A DNA stretch of 64,000 bases from Maricaulis alexandrii (lineage in GTDB: Bacteria > Pseudomonadota > Alphaproteobacteria > Caulobacterales > Maricaulaceae), in contig NZ_SWKP01000005.1 in the NCBI RefSeq assembly GCF_005871165.1, forward strand, positions 310,001 through 374,000, in the 5' to 3' direction. The notes under the pieces were generated by a model. It had not been told where the DNA came from and did not search any database. It was given only the letters and a program-made list of their open reading frames with translations. A program made the translations under genes and the position numbers. This document shows, piece by piece, positions 36,365 through 44,994 of the stretch; the stretch's first letter is position 1; each line of letters begins with the position of its first letter.

Positions 36365-37648
36365 ATGACCCAGAAACTTCTTGTCCTCGGAGCCGGCCCC
36401 ATGGGTCTGGCGGCAGCCTATCAGGCGGTGAAGAAGGGCTACCAGGTCGAAGTCCTTGAAGCCGATGACCGTCCCGGCGGCATGGCGGCGCATTTCGACT
36501 TCGACGGTCTGTCGCTGGAGCGCTTCTACCATTTCTGCTGCCTGTCCGACACGGACACGCTGGAGCTGCTGGACGAGCTCGGCATGAACGGGGCCATGAA
36601 ATGGGTCTCCACCAAAATGGGCTATTATCTCGACGGCCGCCTGATCCGTTGGGGCGATCCGGTCTCGCTCCTGTTGGCCCCGGGCATCGATATCGTGACC
36701 AAGGTGCGCTATGGCATCCAGATGTTCACCTCGACCAAGCGGTCGGACTGGGAACGCCTGGACAAGATCAGCGCGCGTGACTGGTTCACCGGATGGTCGG
36801 GCGAAAAGGCCTATGACCGTCTGTGGCGGCGTCTGATGGAGCTGAAATTCTACGAACTGTCCGACGAGGTGTCAGCGGCCTGGATTTGGCAGCGCATCAA
36901 ACGCATCGGCAATTCGCGCAAGAGCCTTTTCGAGGAGCAGCTGGGCTATATCGAGGGTGGAACGGAAACCCTGATGAATGCCCTGGCCGCGGCGATCGAA
37001 GAAAAGGGTGGCACGATCCGCTATTCCAAGCCGGCAGCCGAATTCATCATCGAAGATGGTGCCATCAAGGGTGTTCGTGCTGCCGATGGCGAAGTGTTCG
37101 AGGCGGAGAATGTGATCTCCACCATCCCAACGCCCTATGTCCCGGCTCTGTTCGGCGAGGCGCATGCCGATCTGGCCGCGCCTTATGAGGCGATCCGGAA
37201 TGTCGGCGTGGTCTGTGTGCTTCACAAGCTGAAGAAGCCTGTGACCGACAATTTCTGGGTCAACATCTCGGATGCGAATTTCGAGATCCCGGGGATCGTC
37301 GAGTTTTCCAATTTGCGGCCGCTCGAGGATCATGTGGTGTACGTGCCCTACTACATGCCGCAAACGAACGAGAAGTTCGGTTGGTCGGACGAGGCCTTCA
37401 TCAATCAGAGTTTCGGATATCTGCAGTCGCTCAATCCCGAGATTGAGCGGGATGATCTCCTGGCCTCTCATGTCGCGCGGCTGCGCTATGCCCAGCCGGT
37501 TTGCGAGGTCGGCTTTGCGGACATGATCCCGGATCATGTCACGCCGGTCGCCGGCCTGCAGATCGCGGATACCTGCTTCTATTATCCTGAAGATCGGGGC
37601 GTGTCGGAAAGCGCGAAACTCGCGAAGAAGATGGTCGACGTCCTATGA
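36365..37648 (+). CDS. FAD-dependent amine-oxidase-fold oxidoreductase
   Basis: A 427-residue flavoprotein. The FAD motif is GAGPMGLAAAYQAVKKGYQVEVLEADDRPGGMA (quoted as two pieces: GAGPMGLAAAYQ and LEADDRPGGMA). A second conserved region YIEGGTETLMNAL and a C-terminal FAD contact ADTCFYYPEDRGVSES follow. It belongs to the amine oxidase/protoporphyrinogen oxidase/UDP-galactopyranose-mutase-like group, a branch commonly found in polysaccharide loci. It is coupled to the next gene by an ATGA overlap. A role in sugar-ring isomerisation or polyprenyl/sugar oxidation is possible; the substrate is unknown. Confidence 0.82.
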   Translation: MTQKLLVLGAGPMGLAAAYQAVKKGYQVEVLEADDRPGGMAAHFDFDGLSLERFYHFCCLSDTDTLELLDELGMNGAMKWVSTKMGYYLDGRLIRWGDPVSLLLAPGIDIVTKVRYGIQMFTSTKRSDWERLDKISARDWFTGWSGEKAYDRLWRRLMELKFYELSDEVSAAWIWQRIKRIGNSRKSLFEEQLGYIEGGTETLMNALAAAIEEKGGTIRYSKPAAEFIIEDGAIKGVRAADGEVFEAENVISTIPTPYVPALFGEAHADLAAPYEAIRNVGVVCVLHKLKKPVTDNFWVNISDANFEIPGIVEFSNLRPLEDHVVYVPYYMPQTNEKFGWSDEAFINQSFGYLQSLNPEIERDDLLASHVARLRYAQPVCEVGFADMIPDHVTPVAGLQIADTCFYYPEDRGVSESAKLAKKMVDVL

Positions 37649-38073
37649 CCGAGCTGTTTGTCAGTTTGCGAAAACTCTACGTCAGCTGGCAGTTCGTGCA
37701 GTTTCTGGCGGTGGGCGGCATCGCCGCCTTGTTGCACTGGCTCGCCCGGTTTGCATTCAACGTCTATTTCAGCTTCACCATCGCCGTTGTTCTGGCCTAC
37801 GCGGTCGGGATCCTGGTGGCTTTCACCCTGAACCGCCTCTTCGTCTTCCCCCAATCAAGCCGTCCGATGCATCAGGAGCTGACCCTGTTCACGATCGTGA
37901 ACATCGCGGCCTTTCCCTTCGTGATTGTCATTTCGATTGTATTGGGGCGGTATGTACTGACCGGGTTTCTGCCACCGGAGTGGGCCCATGCCATCGGTCA
38001 TGGCATTGGTGTTCTGTCCCCGGTTCTGGTGAATTTCGCCGTGCACAAATTGATTACGTTCAAGTCCGACTAG
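37645..38073 (+). CDS. GtrA-family membrane protein
   Basis: A 142-residue protein with four hydrophobic segments. It has the GtrA pattern FVQFLAVGGIAALLHWLARF at the start and AFTLNRLFVFP after TM2. GtrA proteins are proposed flippases for polyprenyl-phosphate-linked sugars, also including the decaprenylphosphoryl-arabinose flippase candidate of mycobacteria. Here it fits moving a lipid-linked sugar made by the downstream UbiA/DprE enzymes across the inner membrane to the GT-C transferase. Start overlaps the previous stop as ATGA. Confidence 0.9.
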   Translation: MTELFVSLRKLYVSWQFVQFLAVGGIAALLHWLARFAFNVYFSFTIAVVLAYAVGILVAFTLNRLFVFPQSSRPMHQELTLFTIVNIAAFPFVIVISIVLGRYVLTGFLPPEWAHAIGHGIGVLSPVLVNFAVHKLITFKSD

Positions 38074-38085
38074 GAAATCACGACT

Positions 38086-38745
38086 ATGGAAAATTTGGAT
38101 ATTTTGTACCGGCACCGGTTTGCGGAAAGCGATCTGCCGGAAAAGAACAAGATCTGGTCGGTCCTGTGCAGCTCATATTTCAACAAACTGGTCGGTCCGG
38201 ATGATACGGTGCTCGACCTTGCCTGCGGTTTTGGCGAGTTCATCAACAATATCAAGGCGAAGAAAAAGCTGGGCGTGGACATCAATCCCGACAGTCCCGG
38301 CTTTCTCAATGAGGACGTCACCTTCGTGCGGGCCCGGTCCGACGAGTTGGACGGTGTGGCCGATGACAGCGTCGATGTCGTATTCACCTCCAACTTTCTG
38401 GAACATCTGGAATCCAAAGCGGCGCTGATGGCAACGTTCAAGGAGATCAAGCGGGTACTCAAGCCGGGTGGCCGTTTCATCATCATGGGTCCGAACATCC
38501 GCTATGTGTACGACAAGTACTGGGATTTCCTGGACCACCACTTGCCGCTGTCGCATGTGACGATTGACGAAGCGCTGAACGTGGCGGGTTTCGAGACCGA
38601 GACCATCATCGGCCGCTTCTTGCCCTACAGCACGCGTTCGGCCCTGCCGAAGGCGAGCTGGATCATTTCTCTTTATCTGAAGCTGCCCTTCGCCTGGCCG
38701 CTTTTCGGCAAGCAATTCCTGGTCACGGCGCGCAAGCCGAGCTGA
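38086..38745 (+). CDS. Class I SAM-dependent methyltransferase
   Basis: A 219-residue methyltransferase with Rossmann motif I VLDLACGFGEF, motif II around LGVDINPDSPGF and motif IV DVVFTSNFLEHL. A short hydrophobic C-terminal segment (SWIISLYLKLPFAWPLFG) suggests membrane association. In the operon it lies between GtrA and the HAD-UbiA fusion, so it may methylate the glycan, its lipid carrier or a sugar intermediate. Nothing in the sequence identifies the target. Confidence 0.85.
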   Translation: MENLDILYRHRFAESDLPEKNKIWSVLCSSYFNKLVGPDDTVLDLACGFGEFINNIKAKKKLGVDINPDSPGFLNEDVTFVRARSDELDGVADDSVDVVFTSNFLEHLESKAALMATFKEIKRVLKPGGRFIIMGPNIRYVYDKYWDFLDHHLPLSHVTIDEALNVAGFETETIIGRFLPYSTRSALPKASWIISLYLKLPFAWPLFGKQFLVTARKPS

Positions 38746-38767
38746 GATGGCATCAGGGGCGTCTGAC

Positions 38768-40210
38768 ATGAACAGGATACCGGCCAATCTCCGGTCTCAT
38801 CCGCTTGTTGTCGATCTCGACAACACGCTGCTGAAAACGGACACGCTGGTGGAAAGCCTGATCACCTTGCTGTTCCGGTCTCCCCTGCAGCTGGTGGTTA
38901 CCCTGTTTGCCCTGTTCAAGGGGAGGAGCCATTTCAAGCAGGCCATGACCCGGGCCGTCACGCTTGATGTCGACACTCTGCCTGTGCGGGCCGACCTCAT
39001 GGCCTTCCTGGAGACTGCCAAGGCGGAGGGGCAAGCCACCTATCTGGTCACGGCGGCGGATCAGTCGATCGCGGACGCCGTGGCGCAACGTTTTGGGCTG
39101 TTCGCCGAGGCCAAGGGCTCGGAGCCGGGGCAGAACCTCAAGAGCGACCACAAGCGAGACTGGCTGAAGGCGCGCTTTCCGGACGGATATATCTATGCGG
39201 GCGACAGTTCGGCGGACCTGCCCGTCTGGAAGGACGCGGACGGGATCATTCTGGCGGGGGTCTCGGCATCAACACGGCGGTCGGTCGAGAAACTCGACGC
39301 GCCGGTCCTGGCCGAGTTTTCCGAGGCCGGAAATGTCCTGCGGGCTTGGGTGAAGGCCTTGCGCCTGCACCAGTGGGCCAAGAACCTCCTGGTATTCGTG
39401 CCGCTGCTGCTGAGCGGCCTCTATGTCGATCCCCGGACCATTATTGCGGCGGCCGAAGCCTTCGTGGGGCTCGGTCTGGCGGCGTCGGGGACTTATATCC
39501 TCAACGATCTGTCGGATCTGCCGGCGGACCGTTGCCACCGGTCGAAGTGTTTCCGGCCATTTGCGTCGGGACGTCTGGGTGTCGAACTCGGCCTTCTCGT
39601 GGCCCCCGTCCTGATCATTCTGGGACTGGTTCTGGCGGCTCTGGCCAGTCCTTTGGCTGCTGCAGCCCTGGCCTGCTATCTGGCCGTCACCCTGTCCTAT
39701 TCCTTCTCCCTGAAGCGCAAACCCCTGCTCGACGTTGTCCTGCTGGCGGTTCTGTTCACCCTGCGCCTGGTCATCGGCGCCGTGGCGATCGGGGCGGAGA
39801 CCTCCTACTGGCTCTTCACCTTCTCCATGTTTTTCTTCCTCTCCCTGTCGCTGGCGAAGCGGCATGTGGAAGTGGCCGCGGCCGAACCCGGGCAACCGAT
39901 CCGGGGCCGGGGCTATCGGGCTGATGATGCGCCCCTGACCCTATCACTGGGCGTGTCCAGCGCCATGGCGGCCATTGTCATCATCTGCCTCTACGTGATC
40001 GAGGATGCCTTCCCGGACGGGCGTTACGGCGCTCCGGAATTCCTGATGGCGGCCCCGGCCATGATCGGCATCTGGACCTTGCGCATCTGGCTGCTCGCGC
40101 ATCGTGGCGAGCTGGATGATGATCCGGTGAGCTTTGCCGTGAAGGACAAGATCAGCCTCGGTCTGGGTGTTATACTGGTGGCCATGTTTGCGGCCGCGAG
40201 TTTTCTATGA
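38768..40210 (+). CDS. HAD phosphatase-UbiA prenyltransferase fusion (polyprenyl-P phosphoribosyltransferase-like)
   Basis: A 480-residue two-domain protein. Residues 1-200 are a HAD hydrolase with nucleophile motif D16-L-D18-N-T20, motif II LVTAADQS and motif IV GDSSADLPVW. The rest is a UbiA-type integral membrane domain with about nine segments. Its prenyl-diphosphate/Mg site is N246-D247-LS-D250-LPA-D254, followed by SKCFRPFASG as in decaprenyl-phosphate phosphoribosyltransferases (Rv3806c type). In mycobacteria the following 5-phosphate removal uses a separate phosphatase; here the HAD domain could supply it (inference). The ATG at 38768 has AGGGG upstream; 38747 is an alternative. It couples to the DprE1-like gene by ATGA. 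Confidence 0.85.
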   Translation: MNRIPANLRSHPLVVDLDNTLLKTDTLVESLITLLFRSPLQLVVTLFALFKGRSHFKQAMTRAVTLDVDTLPVRADLMAFLETAKAEGQATYLVTAADQSIADAVAQRFGLFAEAKGSEPGQNLKSDHKRDWLKARFPDGYIYAGDSSADLPVWKDADGIILAGVSASTRRSVEKLDAPVLAEFSEAGNVLRAWVKALRLHQWAKNLLVFVPLLLSGLYVDPRTIIAAAEAFVGLGLAASGTYILNDLSDLPADRCHRSKCFRPFASGRLGVELGLLVAPVLIILGLVLAALASPLAAAALACYLAVTLSYSFSLKRKPLLDVVLLAVLFTLRLVIGAVAIGAETSYWLFTFSMFFFLSLSLAKRHVEVAAAEPGQPIRGRGYRADDAPLTLSLGVSSAMAAIVIICLYVIEDAFPDGRYGAPEFLMAAPAMIGIWTLRIWLLAHRGELDDDPVSFAVKDKISLGLGVILVAMFAAASFL

Positions 40211-41544
40211 CGTCTGACTTCCACCCTCAAACCGCCAAACGGTCCTGGGGGCGCGTGGTCGAAGCGCATCATGATGTCGCGCGACCAGGGTCGCCGGAGG
40301 CCGCTGCAGCGCTTTTGCCGGTGCTCCAGGATAGGGGCGAGACCGGGCTGCCGATCGGGTTGGGCCGCTCCTATGGCGACAGCAATCTCAATCCCGACGG
40401 TGCGCTGATCGAAACCGCGCGGCTCGATCATTATATCGAATTCGATCCGGATGCCGGCGTGTTGCGGGCCGAGGCCGGCGTGTCCCTGGATGATATTCTG
40501 CGCCTTATCGTGCCGCGGGGCTGGTTCCTGCCGACCACACCGGGCACGCGCTACGTCACGCTGGGCGGTGCGATTGCCAACGACGTTCACGGCAAGAACC
40601 ACCATCTGGCCGGCAGTTTCGGCTGTCATTTGCGCCGCTTTACTCTGGCCCGTTCGGATCGGGGCGTGTTGGACATTAGGCCGGACAGCGAACCGGACCT
40701 GTTTGCCGCCACGATCGGCGGTCTCGGACTGACCGGCCTCATCCTGGATGTGGAACTCCAGCTCGTGCCGATCCGTTCGGCCTGTATCGACCAGCATGTC
40801 GAGCCCTTGCGCAATGTCGACGCCTTCTTCGATATCGCCGAAGCCCGGGCGACCGATTATGAGCACACGGTTGCCTGGATCGATTGCACGGCGCGTGGCG
40901 ACCGCCTGGGCCAGGGCGTGTTTTCCAGCGGCAACTGGGCGGCCAGTGGCGGGCTGGAGCCGCATGCGGCCAAGGCCGGGCCGGCCCTGCCGGTGGATGC
41001 CCCGGGGTTTGCGCTCAATCCGCTGACGCTGCGGGCGTTCAACATGGTGTACCGGCGCGTTCAATTGCTCAAACCGCAAAATTCCCGGGTCCACTATGCC
41101 GGCTTCTTCCATCCGCTGGATTCCATCCGCGATTGGAACCGGCTCTATGGCGCGCGCGGCTTCTACCAGTATCAATCCGTGATCCCGTTCGACACGGCCC
41201 GCGAGGCCACGCGCGAAATGCTGGACCGGATTGCCCGGTCCGGACAGGGGTCCTTCCTTGCGGTCCTGAAAACCCTGGGCGATCGTCCGTCTCCGGGCCT
41301 GATGTCCTTCCCCATGCCGGGGGTGACATTGGCGCTGGATTTTGCCAATGCCGGCACCAAGACGCTTCAATTGATGGCCGAGCTCGACGCCCTCGTGAAA
41401 TCGTCCGGCGGCCGGCTTTATCCGGCCAAGGATGGCCGGATATCGGCCGACATGTTCCAGCAGGGCTATCCCGAATGGGAGCGCGTGGAGACGCTGCGTG
41501 ACCCGGCCCTTTCATCAGCCTTCTGGCGGAGAGTGACTTCATGA
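40207..41544 (+). CDS. dprE1: DprE1-like FAD-dependent polyprenylphosphoryl-ribose 2-oxidase
   Basis: A 445-residue VAO-family flavoenzyme. In mycobacteria DprE1 oxidises decaprenylphosphoryl-beta-D-ribose at C2. The N-terminal FAD domain has RSYGDSNLNPDG and GTRYVTLGGAIANDVHGKNHH. The latter nearly matches the DprE1 flavin segment, and H128 is equivalent to its conserved His. The C-terminal half includes YQSVIPF and KTLGDRPSPGLMSFPMPGVTL, also DprE1-like. Overlapping ATGA junctions with UbiA upstream and the SDR downstream indicate a coupled pathway. Confidence in family is high; the exact polyprenyl substrate is inferred. Confidence 0.9.
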   Translation: MTSDFHPQTAKRSWGRVVEAHHDVARPGSPEAAAALLPVLQDRGETGLPIGLGRSYGDSNLNPDGALIETARLDHYIEFDPDAGVLRAEAGVSLDDILRLIVPRGWFLPTTPGTRYVTLGGAIANDVHGKNHHLAGSFGCHLRRFTLARSDRGVLDIRPDSEPDLFAATIGGLGLTGLILDVELQLVPIRSACIDQHVEPLRNVDAFFDIAEARATDYEHTVAWIDCTARGDRLGQGVFSSGNWAASGGLEPHAAKAGPALPVDAPGFALNPLTLRAFNMVYRRVQLLKPQNSRVHYAGFFHPLDSIRDWNRLYGARGFYQYQSVIPFDTAREATREMLDRIARSGQGSFLAVLKTLGDRPSPGLMSFPMPGVTLALDFANAGTKTLQLMAELDALVKSSGGRLYPAKDGRISADMFQQGYPEWERVETLRDPALSSAFWRRVTS

Positions 41545-42311
41545 CCGAAACCCGTTCGCCCCGCAAAGTTCTGATCCTGGGGGCCCTGTCGGCGATGGCG
41601 GCGGCCACGGCGCGGCGCCTGGCCGCCCAGGGCGCTGAATTTGTCCTCACGGGTCGCAAGGCCGATGCCCTTGAACGTGAAGCAAATGATCTCAAGGCAC
41701 GCGGTGCCGGGTCCGTGTCCATCCAGGTGATCGATCTGCTGGAGACATCGCGCTGTGATGCGGTGATGGATCTGGCCGTCGAGGCGATGGGGGGGCTGGA
41801 CACGGTCCTCGTCTTCTACGGCATTCTGGGCGACCAGGCCCAGGCGGAGACCGATCCGCAGGAAGCCGAGCGGATCATCGCCGTGAATTATTCCAGTGCG
41901 GTACACTGGGTCATGGCGGCCGCCCGGGCCCTCGAGGCTCATGCGGGGTCTTCCGGCGTGCTGTTGACGGCGAGTTCGGTGGCGGGTGATCGCGGCCGAC
42001 GTTCCAATTTCGTCTATGGCTCGGCCAAGGCGGGCCTGTCCGTGCTGATGCAGGGGTTGGCGCACAAATGGGCGGCACAGGACAACGCACCGCGTGCGGT
42101 CAATCTGAAGCTGGGTTTTGTTGATACGCCGATGACGGACGGGATCGAGAAGGGCGGTCCGCTCTGGGCCAAGCCGGACGATATCGCGGCCATCGCCGAG
42201 CGGGCCCTGGTGAAGGGTGGGCCGAATGTCTACGCACCCTGGTTCTGGCGTTTCATCATGTTGGCCATCCGCGTGACGCCGTTCTTCGTGTTCAACAAGG
42301 TCAATCTCTAG
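41541..42311 (+). CDS. dprE2: DprE2-like SDR (2-keto reductase)
   Basis: A 256-residue short-chain dehydrogenase. With DprE1 it would complete the C2 epimerisation of polyprenylphosphoryl ribose to arabinose by reducing the 2-keto intermediate with NAD(P)H. Features seen are the N-terminal Rossmann segment LILGALSAMAAATARRLAAQGA, a catalytic Ser in TASSVAGDRG, the YxxxK as YGSAK and a hydrophobic C terminus (FWRFIMLAIRVTPFFVF) as in DprE2. The Gly-rich motif is unusual, with Ser/Met/Ala in place of expected glycines. The start overlaps the dprE1 stop codon (ATGA). Confidence 0.87.
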   Translation: MTETRSPRKVLILGALSAMAAATARRLAAQGAEFVLTGRKADALEREANDLKARGAGSVSIQVIDLLETSRCDAVMDLAVEAMGGLDTVLVFYGILGDQAQAETDPQEAERIIAVNYSSAVHWVMAAARALEAHAGSSGVLLTASSVAGDRGRRSNFVYGSAKAGLSVLMQGLAHKWAAQDNAPRAVNLKLGFVDTPMTDGIEKGGPLWAKPDDIAAIAERALVKGGPNVYAPWFWRFIMLAIRVTPFFVFNKVNL

Positions 42312-42324
42312 GCCGGTTGGCAGC

Positions 42325-43059
42325 ATGGCGCGGGCACATCACTGGCTCACCTGGTTCGAACGCAACAAGGTCTGGATCCTTTGGGGCACCCTGATATTTG
42401 TGGCCCTTGCCGGATTTGTCCGCCGTGACTGGATCGCGGGCCATCTGCTTGGCGGCTGGGCCGAAGCAACGCCGGATCCGGTCCTGCTGCTTGCGGTGTT
42501 CGTCTGGTTCTTCGTGTCGCAACTGGTAATCCTGCCTTCAGGAACCCTGTCCATCCTGATGACGGGCGCTCTTTTCGGCTGGTGGGTCGGGCTTCTTTAC
42601 TATGTCGCCATGTTCCTCTCCGGCCAGCTGCTCCATCTTCTGGCGCGGCAGGACCGCGGTGCCGCGCGCCAGGCCCTCGCCCGGGCGCTGCCGGAAAAGC
42701 TGCGTCACGGTGTGTTGTGGCGTCTGATGGAGCGCGCAGAGCGCCGCGGCATCGCTACCACCGTCATGCTACGCCTCCTGCCAATCGCGCCGTCGGCCAT
42801 CAGCCCGCTGATTGTGGGATCCATTGGGGGAGCGTCCGGCCGTCTGGCGGTGGGGACCCTGCTGTCAGGTTGGGCCCGGCCCGTTTCGATTGCTTTGGTC
42901 GGGCAGGCTGCCGGGCACGCCCTACTGGCGCCTGAGCGTCTGATGTCTGAAGTGGCGCAGCCGGTTCTGTGGGTGGCCCTGGTTTCGCTGGGTCTCAGCT
43001 CGCTTGCTGCCTACCTCATCGTGCGCCCGCTTCCGCAGCGTGAACCGCCATCCCGCTGA
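42325..43059 (+). CDS. TVP38/TMEM64 (VTT/DedA-like) membrane protein
   Basis: A 244-residue protein with about six hydrophobic segments and the VTT (DedA-like) core. Visible parts are ILPSGTLSILMTGALFGWWVGLLY, then RLLPIAPSAISPLIVGSIGG. Some DedA/VTT proteins move polyprenyl phosphate or phospholipids across membranes. As the last gene of the glycan operon, 13 bp after the DprE2-like gene, it could recycle the lipid carrier (inference). It is convergent with marR, and their stop codons are adjacent. Confidence 0.83.
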   Translation: MARAHHWLTWFERNKVWILWGTLIFVALAGFVRRDWIAGHLLGGWAEATPDPVLLLAVFVWFFVSQLVILPSGTLSILMTGALFGWWVGLLYYVAMFLSGQLLHLLARQDRGAARQALARALPEKLRHGVLWRLMERAERRGIATTVMLRLLPIAPSAISPLIVGSIGGASGRLAVGTLLSGWARPVSIALVGQAAGHALLAPERLMSEVAQPVLWVALVSLGLSSLAAYLIVRPLPQREPPSR

Positions 43060-43515
43060 TTATTCTTCCAGCTGTTTCCAGATGCGTTTCATCACGGCCA
43101 TGAAAACCTCTTCGGGCAGATCCCCGAGCGCGTTGCGTATCAAGGCTTCGTGAGACTCGATCTCCGTCTTGATCGCCGCAACGGTCTCAGCGCCCGAAGC
43201 GTTCACGCTCAGACCGTGTGACCGGCCGTCCACGGGCTCTCGCTCGATCAGCCCGCGGTCATCAAGCCGTCCGATCAGGGGGGCCATATTGGCGCTGCGG
43301 ATGTCGAGCATGCGGCCCACCTCGCTTTGGCGAATGCCCGGATTGGCTTCGATCACCAGAAGCACGGAGGCTTCGGTCGGCCGCAGGTCCAGCGCGGCGA
43401 ACTGCCCGGCGAGCCGGGACATGCCGGCCGTGGAGGCGCGCCGGAGATTGTAGCCGAGATTGTTCTTGAACGGGTCCGCTTTCAAGCCTTGCGCTCCCAC
43501 ACTGAGATATGGCAT
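43060..43515 (-). CDS. MarR-family regulator (hydroxycinnamate-type)
   Basis: A 151-residue MarR repressor. The winged helix covers TEASVLLVIEANPGIRQSEVGRMLDIRSANMAPLIGRLDDRGLI, with recognition helix in SANMAPLIGRL. It is followed by wing PVDGRSHGLSV and a C-terminal dimerisation helix. It is divergent from the vdh-ech-CoA ligase operon and a perfect 15-bp palindrome lies between them. In Sphingobium (FerC) and Rhodopseudomonas (CouR), MarR proteins in this context respond to hydroxycinnamoyl-CoA thioesters. The same ligand class is likely here (inference). The ATG at 43515 was chosen; an earlier ATG at 43545 lies beyond the operator. Confidence 0.9.
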   Translation of the reverse strand: MPYLSVGAQGLKADPFKNNLGYNLRRASTAGMSRLAGQFAALDLRPTEASVLLVIEANPGIRQSEVGRMLDIRSANMAPLIGRLDDRGLIEREPVDGRSHGLSVNASGAETVAAIKTEIESHEALIRNALGDLPEEVFMAVMKRIWKQLEE

Positions 43516-43528
43516 TAAAGAATAAACA

Positions 43529-43543
43529 GCTATATAATATAGC
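43529..43543. promoter_or_regulatory. MarR operator between marR and vdh
   Basis: GCTATATAATATAGC is a perfect palindrome with 7-bp arms and a single central base. It contains TATAAT, a possible -10 element for the vdh side. Similar sites recur at 47420 and 47443 before the TonB receptor. Confidence 0.75.
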
Positions 43544-43577
43544 AATTAGTCCAGAGCGGACAGGGAGGAAATAGGCG

Positions 43578-44975
43578 ATGAATTTTCAGCGCGTCAATCC
43601 GATTACTGGCGAAATCGCAAGTTCGGCCAAGGCGATGAGTGTCGAAGAGGCCTGTCAGGCCGTTGACCGGGCACAGGCTGCCTTCCCGACCTGGTCCGCC
43701 ATGGGGCCGAATGCGCGGCGCGCCGTCCTGATGAAAGCGGCCGACGAGCTGGATGCCCGCGCGGATGATTTCGTTGCCGCCATGATGGGTGAAATCGGGG
43801 CCACGGAAGGCTGGGCGCGCTTCAACCTGATGCTCGCAACCGGCATGGTCCGTGAAGCAGCCGCCCTGACCACCCAGATCGAAGGCCAGGTCATTCCTTC
43901 GGACAAGCCGGGCTGCGTCGCCATGGCCCTGCGCGAGCCAGTGGGTGTTCTGCTTGGAATCGCGCCCTGGAATGCGCCCATCATTCTGGGTGTGCGCGCC
44001 GTGGCCGTGCCTTTGGCTTGCGGTAATTCCGTAGTGCTCAAGGCCTCCGAAACCTGCCCGCGCACGCATGAGCTGATTGTCGAGGCCTTCGCGGCCTCCG
44101 GCATGCCGGAGGGCACGCTGAGCGTGGTGACGAATGCGCCGGAGGATGCCGCCGAAATCGTCGGGGCGCTGATCGACCATCCGTCCATCCGCCGCATCAA
44201 TTTCACCGGCTCGACCGCTGTGGGCCGGATCATCGCCAAGCGCGCGGCCGAACATCTCAAACCCGTGCTGCTGGAACTCGGGGGCAAGGCGCCCTTCCTG
44301 GTGCTGGAAGATGCCGATCTGGACGAGGCCGTGAAGGCTGCCGCCTTCGGTGCTTTCATGAACCAGGGCCAGATCTGCATGTCGACCGAGCGTATCATTG
44401 TTGTGGATGCCGTGGCGGACGCCTTCGCCGAGAAGTTCGCCGCCAAGGCCAAGACGATGGCGGCGGGCGATCCACGGGATGGCAACACGCCCCTCGGCGC
44501 CGTTGTGGACTCCAAGACAGTCGACAAGGTCAACGGGCTGATCGCGGATGCAACGGGCAAGGGCGCAAAGGTCATTGCCGGTGGTCCCGCCGACAGTGTT
44601 GTCATGCCGGCGACGATTGTAGATGGCATCACGGACGCGATGTCGCTGTATCGCGATGAGAGTTTCGGGCCGGTGGTGGCCCTGATCCGTGCCCGTGACG
44701 AGGCCGATGCCATCCGGATCGCGAATGACAGCGAGTATGGCCTTTCGGCGGCCGTTTTCACGCGGGATGCGACGCGCGGTCTGGGTGTTGCCCGGCAGAT
44801 CCAGTCCGGCATCTGCCATGTGAACGGACCGACCGTGCACGACGAGCCGCAAATGCCGTTCGGGGGAGTCCGGGCGTCCGGCTATGGCCGCTTTGGCGGC
44901 AAGGCCGGCATCGATGCCTTCACCGAGCTGCGCTGGATCACCATCGAGACCCAGCCCGGCCACTTCCCGATCTGA
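43578..44975 (+). CDS. vdh: Vanillin/aryl-aldehyde dehydrogenase
   Basis: A 465-residue NAD(P)-dependent aldehyde dehydrogenase that should oxidise vanillin or 4-hydroxybenzaldehyde to the acid. Catalytic C267 (QGQICMSTERI) and general base E233 (LELGGKAP) are spaced 34 residues apart as in ALDHs. The cofactor segment FTGSTAVG and the PWNAP region are also present. The sequence pattern around the Cys is the vanillin-dehydrogenase type. It is the first gene of the operon with hydratase-lyase and CoA ligase, which fixes the aldehyde as the product of side-chain cleavage. It is controlled from the MarR operator just upstream. Confidence 0.92.
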   Translation: MNFQRVNPITGEIASSAKAMSVEEACQAVDRAQAAFPTWSAMGPNARRAVLMKAADELDARADDFVAAMMGEIGATEGWARFNLMLATGMVREAAALTTQIEGQVIPSDKPGCVAMALREPVGVLLGIAPWNAPIILGVRAVAVPLACGNSVVLKASETCPRTHELIVEAFAASGMPEGTLSVVTNAPEDAAEIVGALIDHPSIRRINFTGSTAVGRIIAKRAAEHLKPVLLELGGKAPFLVLEDADLDEAVKAAAFGAFMNQGQICMSTERIIVVDAVADAFAEKFAAKAKTMAAGDPRDGNTPLGAVVDSKTVDKVNGLIADATGKGAKVIAGGPADSVVMPATIVDGITDAMSLYRDESFGPVVALIRARDEADAIRIANDSEYGLSAAVFTRDATRGLGVARQIQSGICHVNGPTVHDEPQMPFGGVRASGYGRFGGKAGIDAFTELRWITIETQPGHFPI

Positions 44976-44994
44976 TTTCAAGAAGGACAAGATA

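Noticed and set aside
43510-43538. Full promoter for vdh using TATAAT in the MarR palindrome
   Set aside because: TATAAT is present, but no good -35 element is seen 16-18 bp upstream, so only the operator is annotated.
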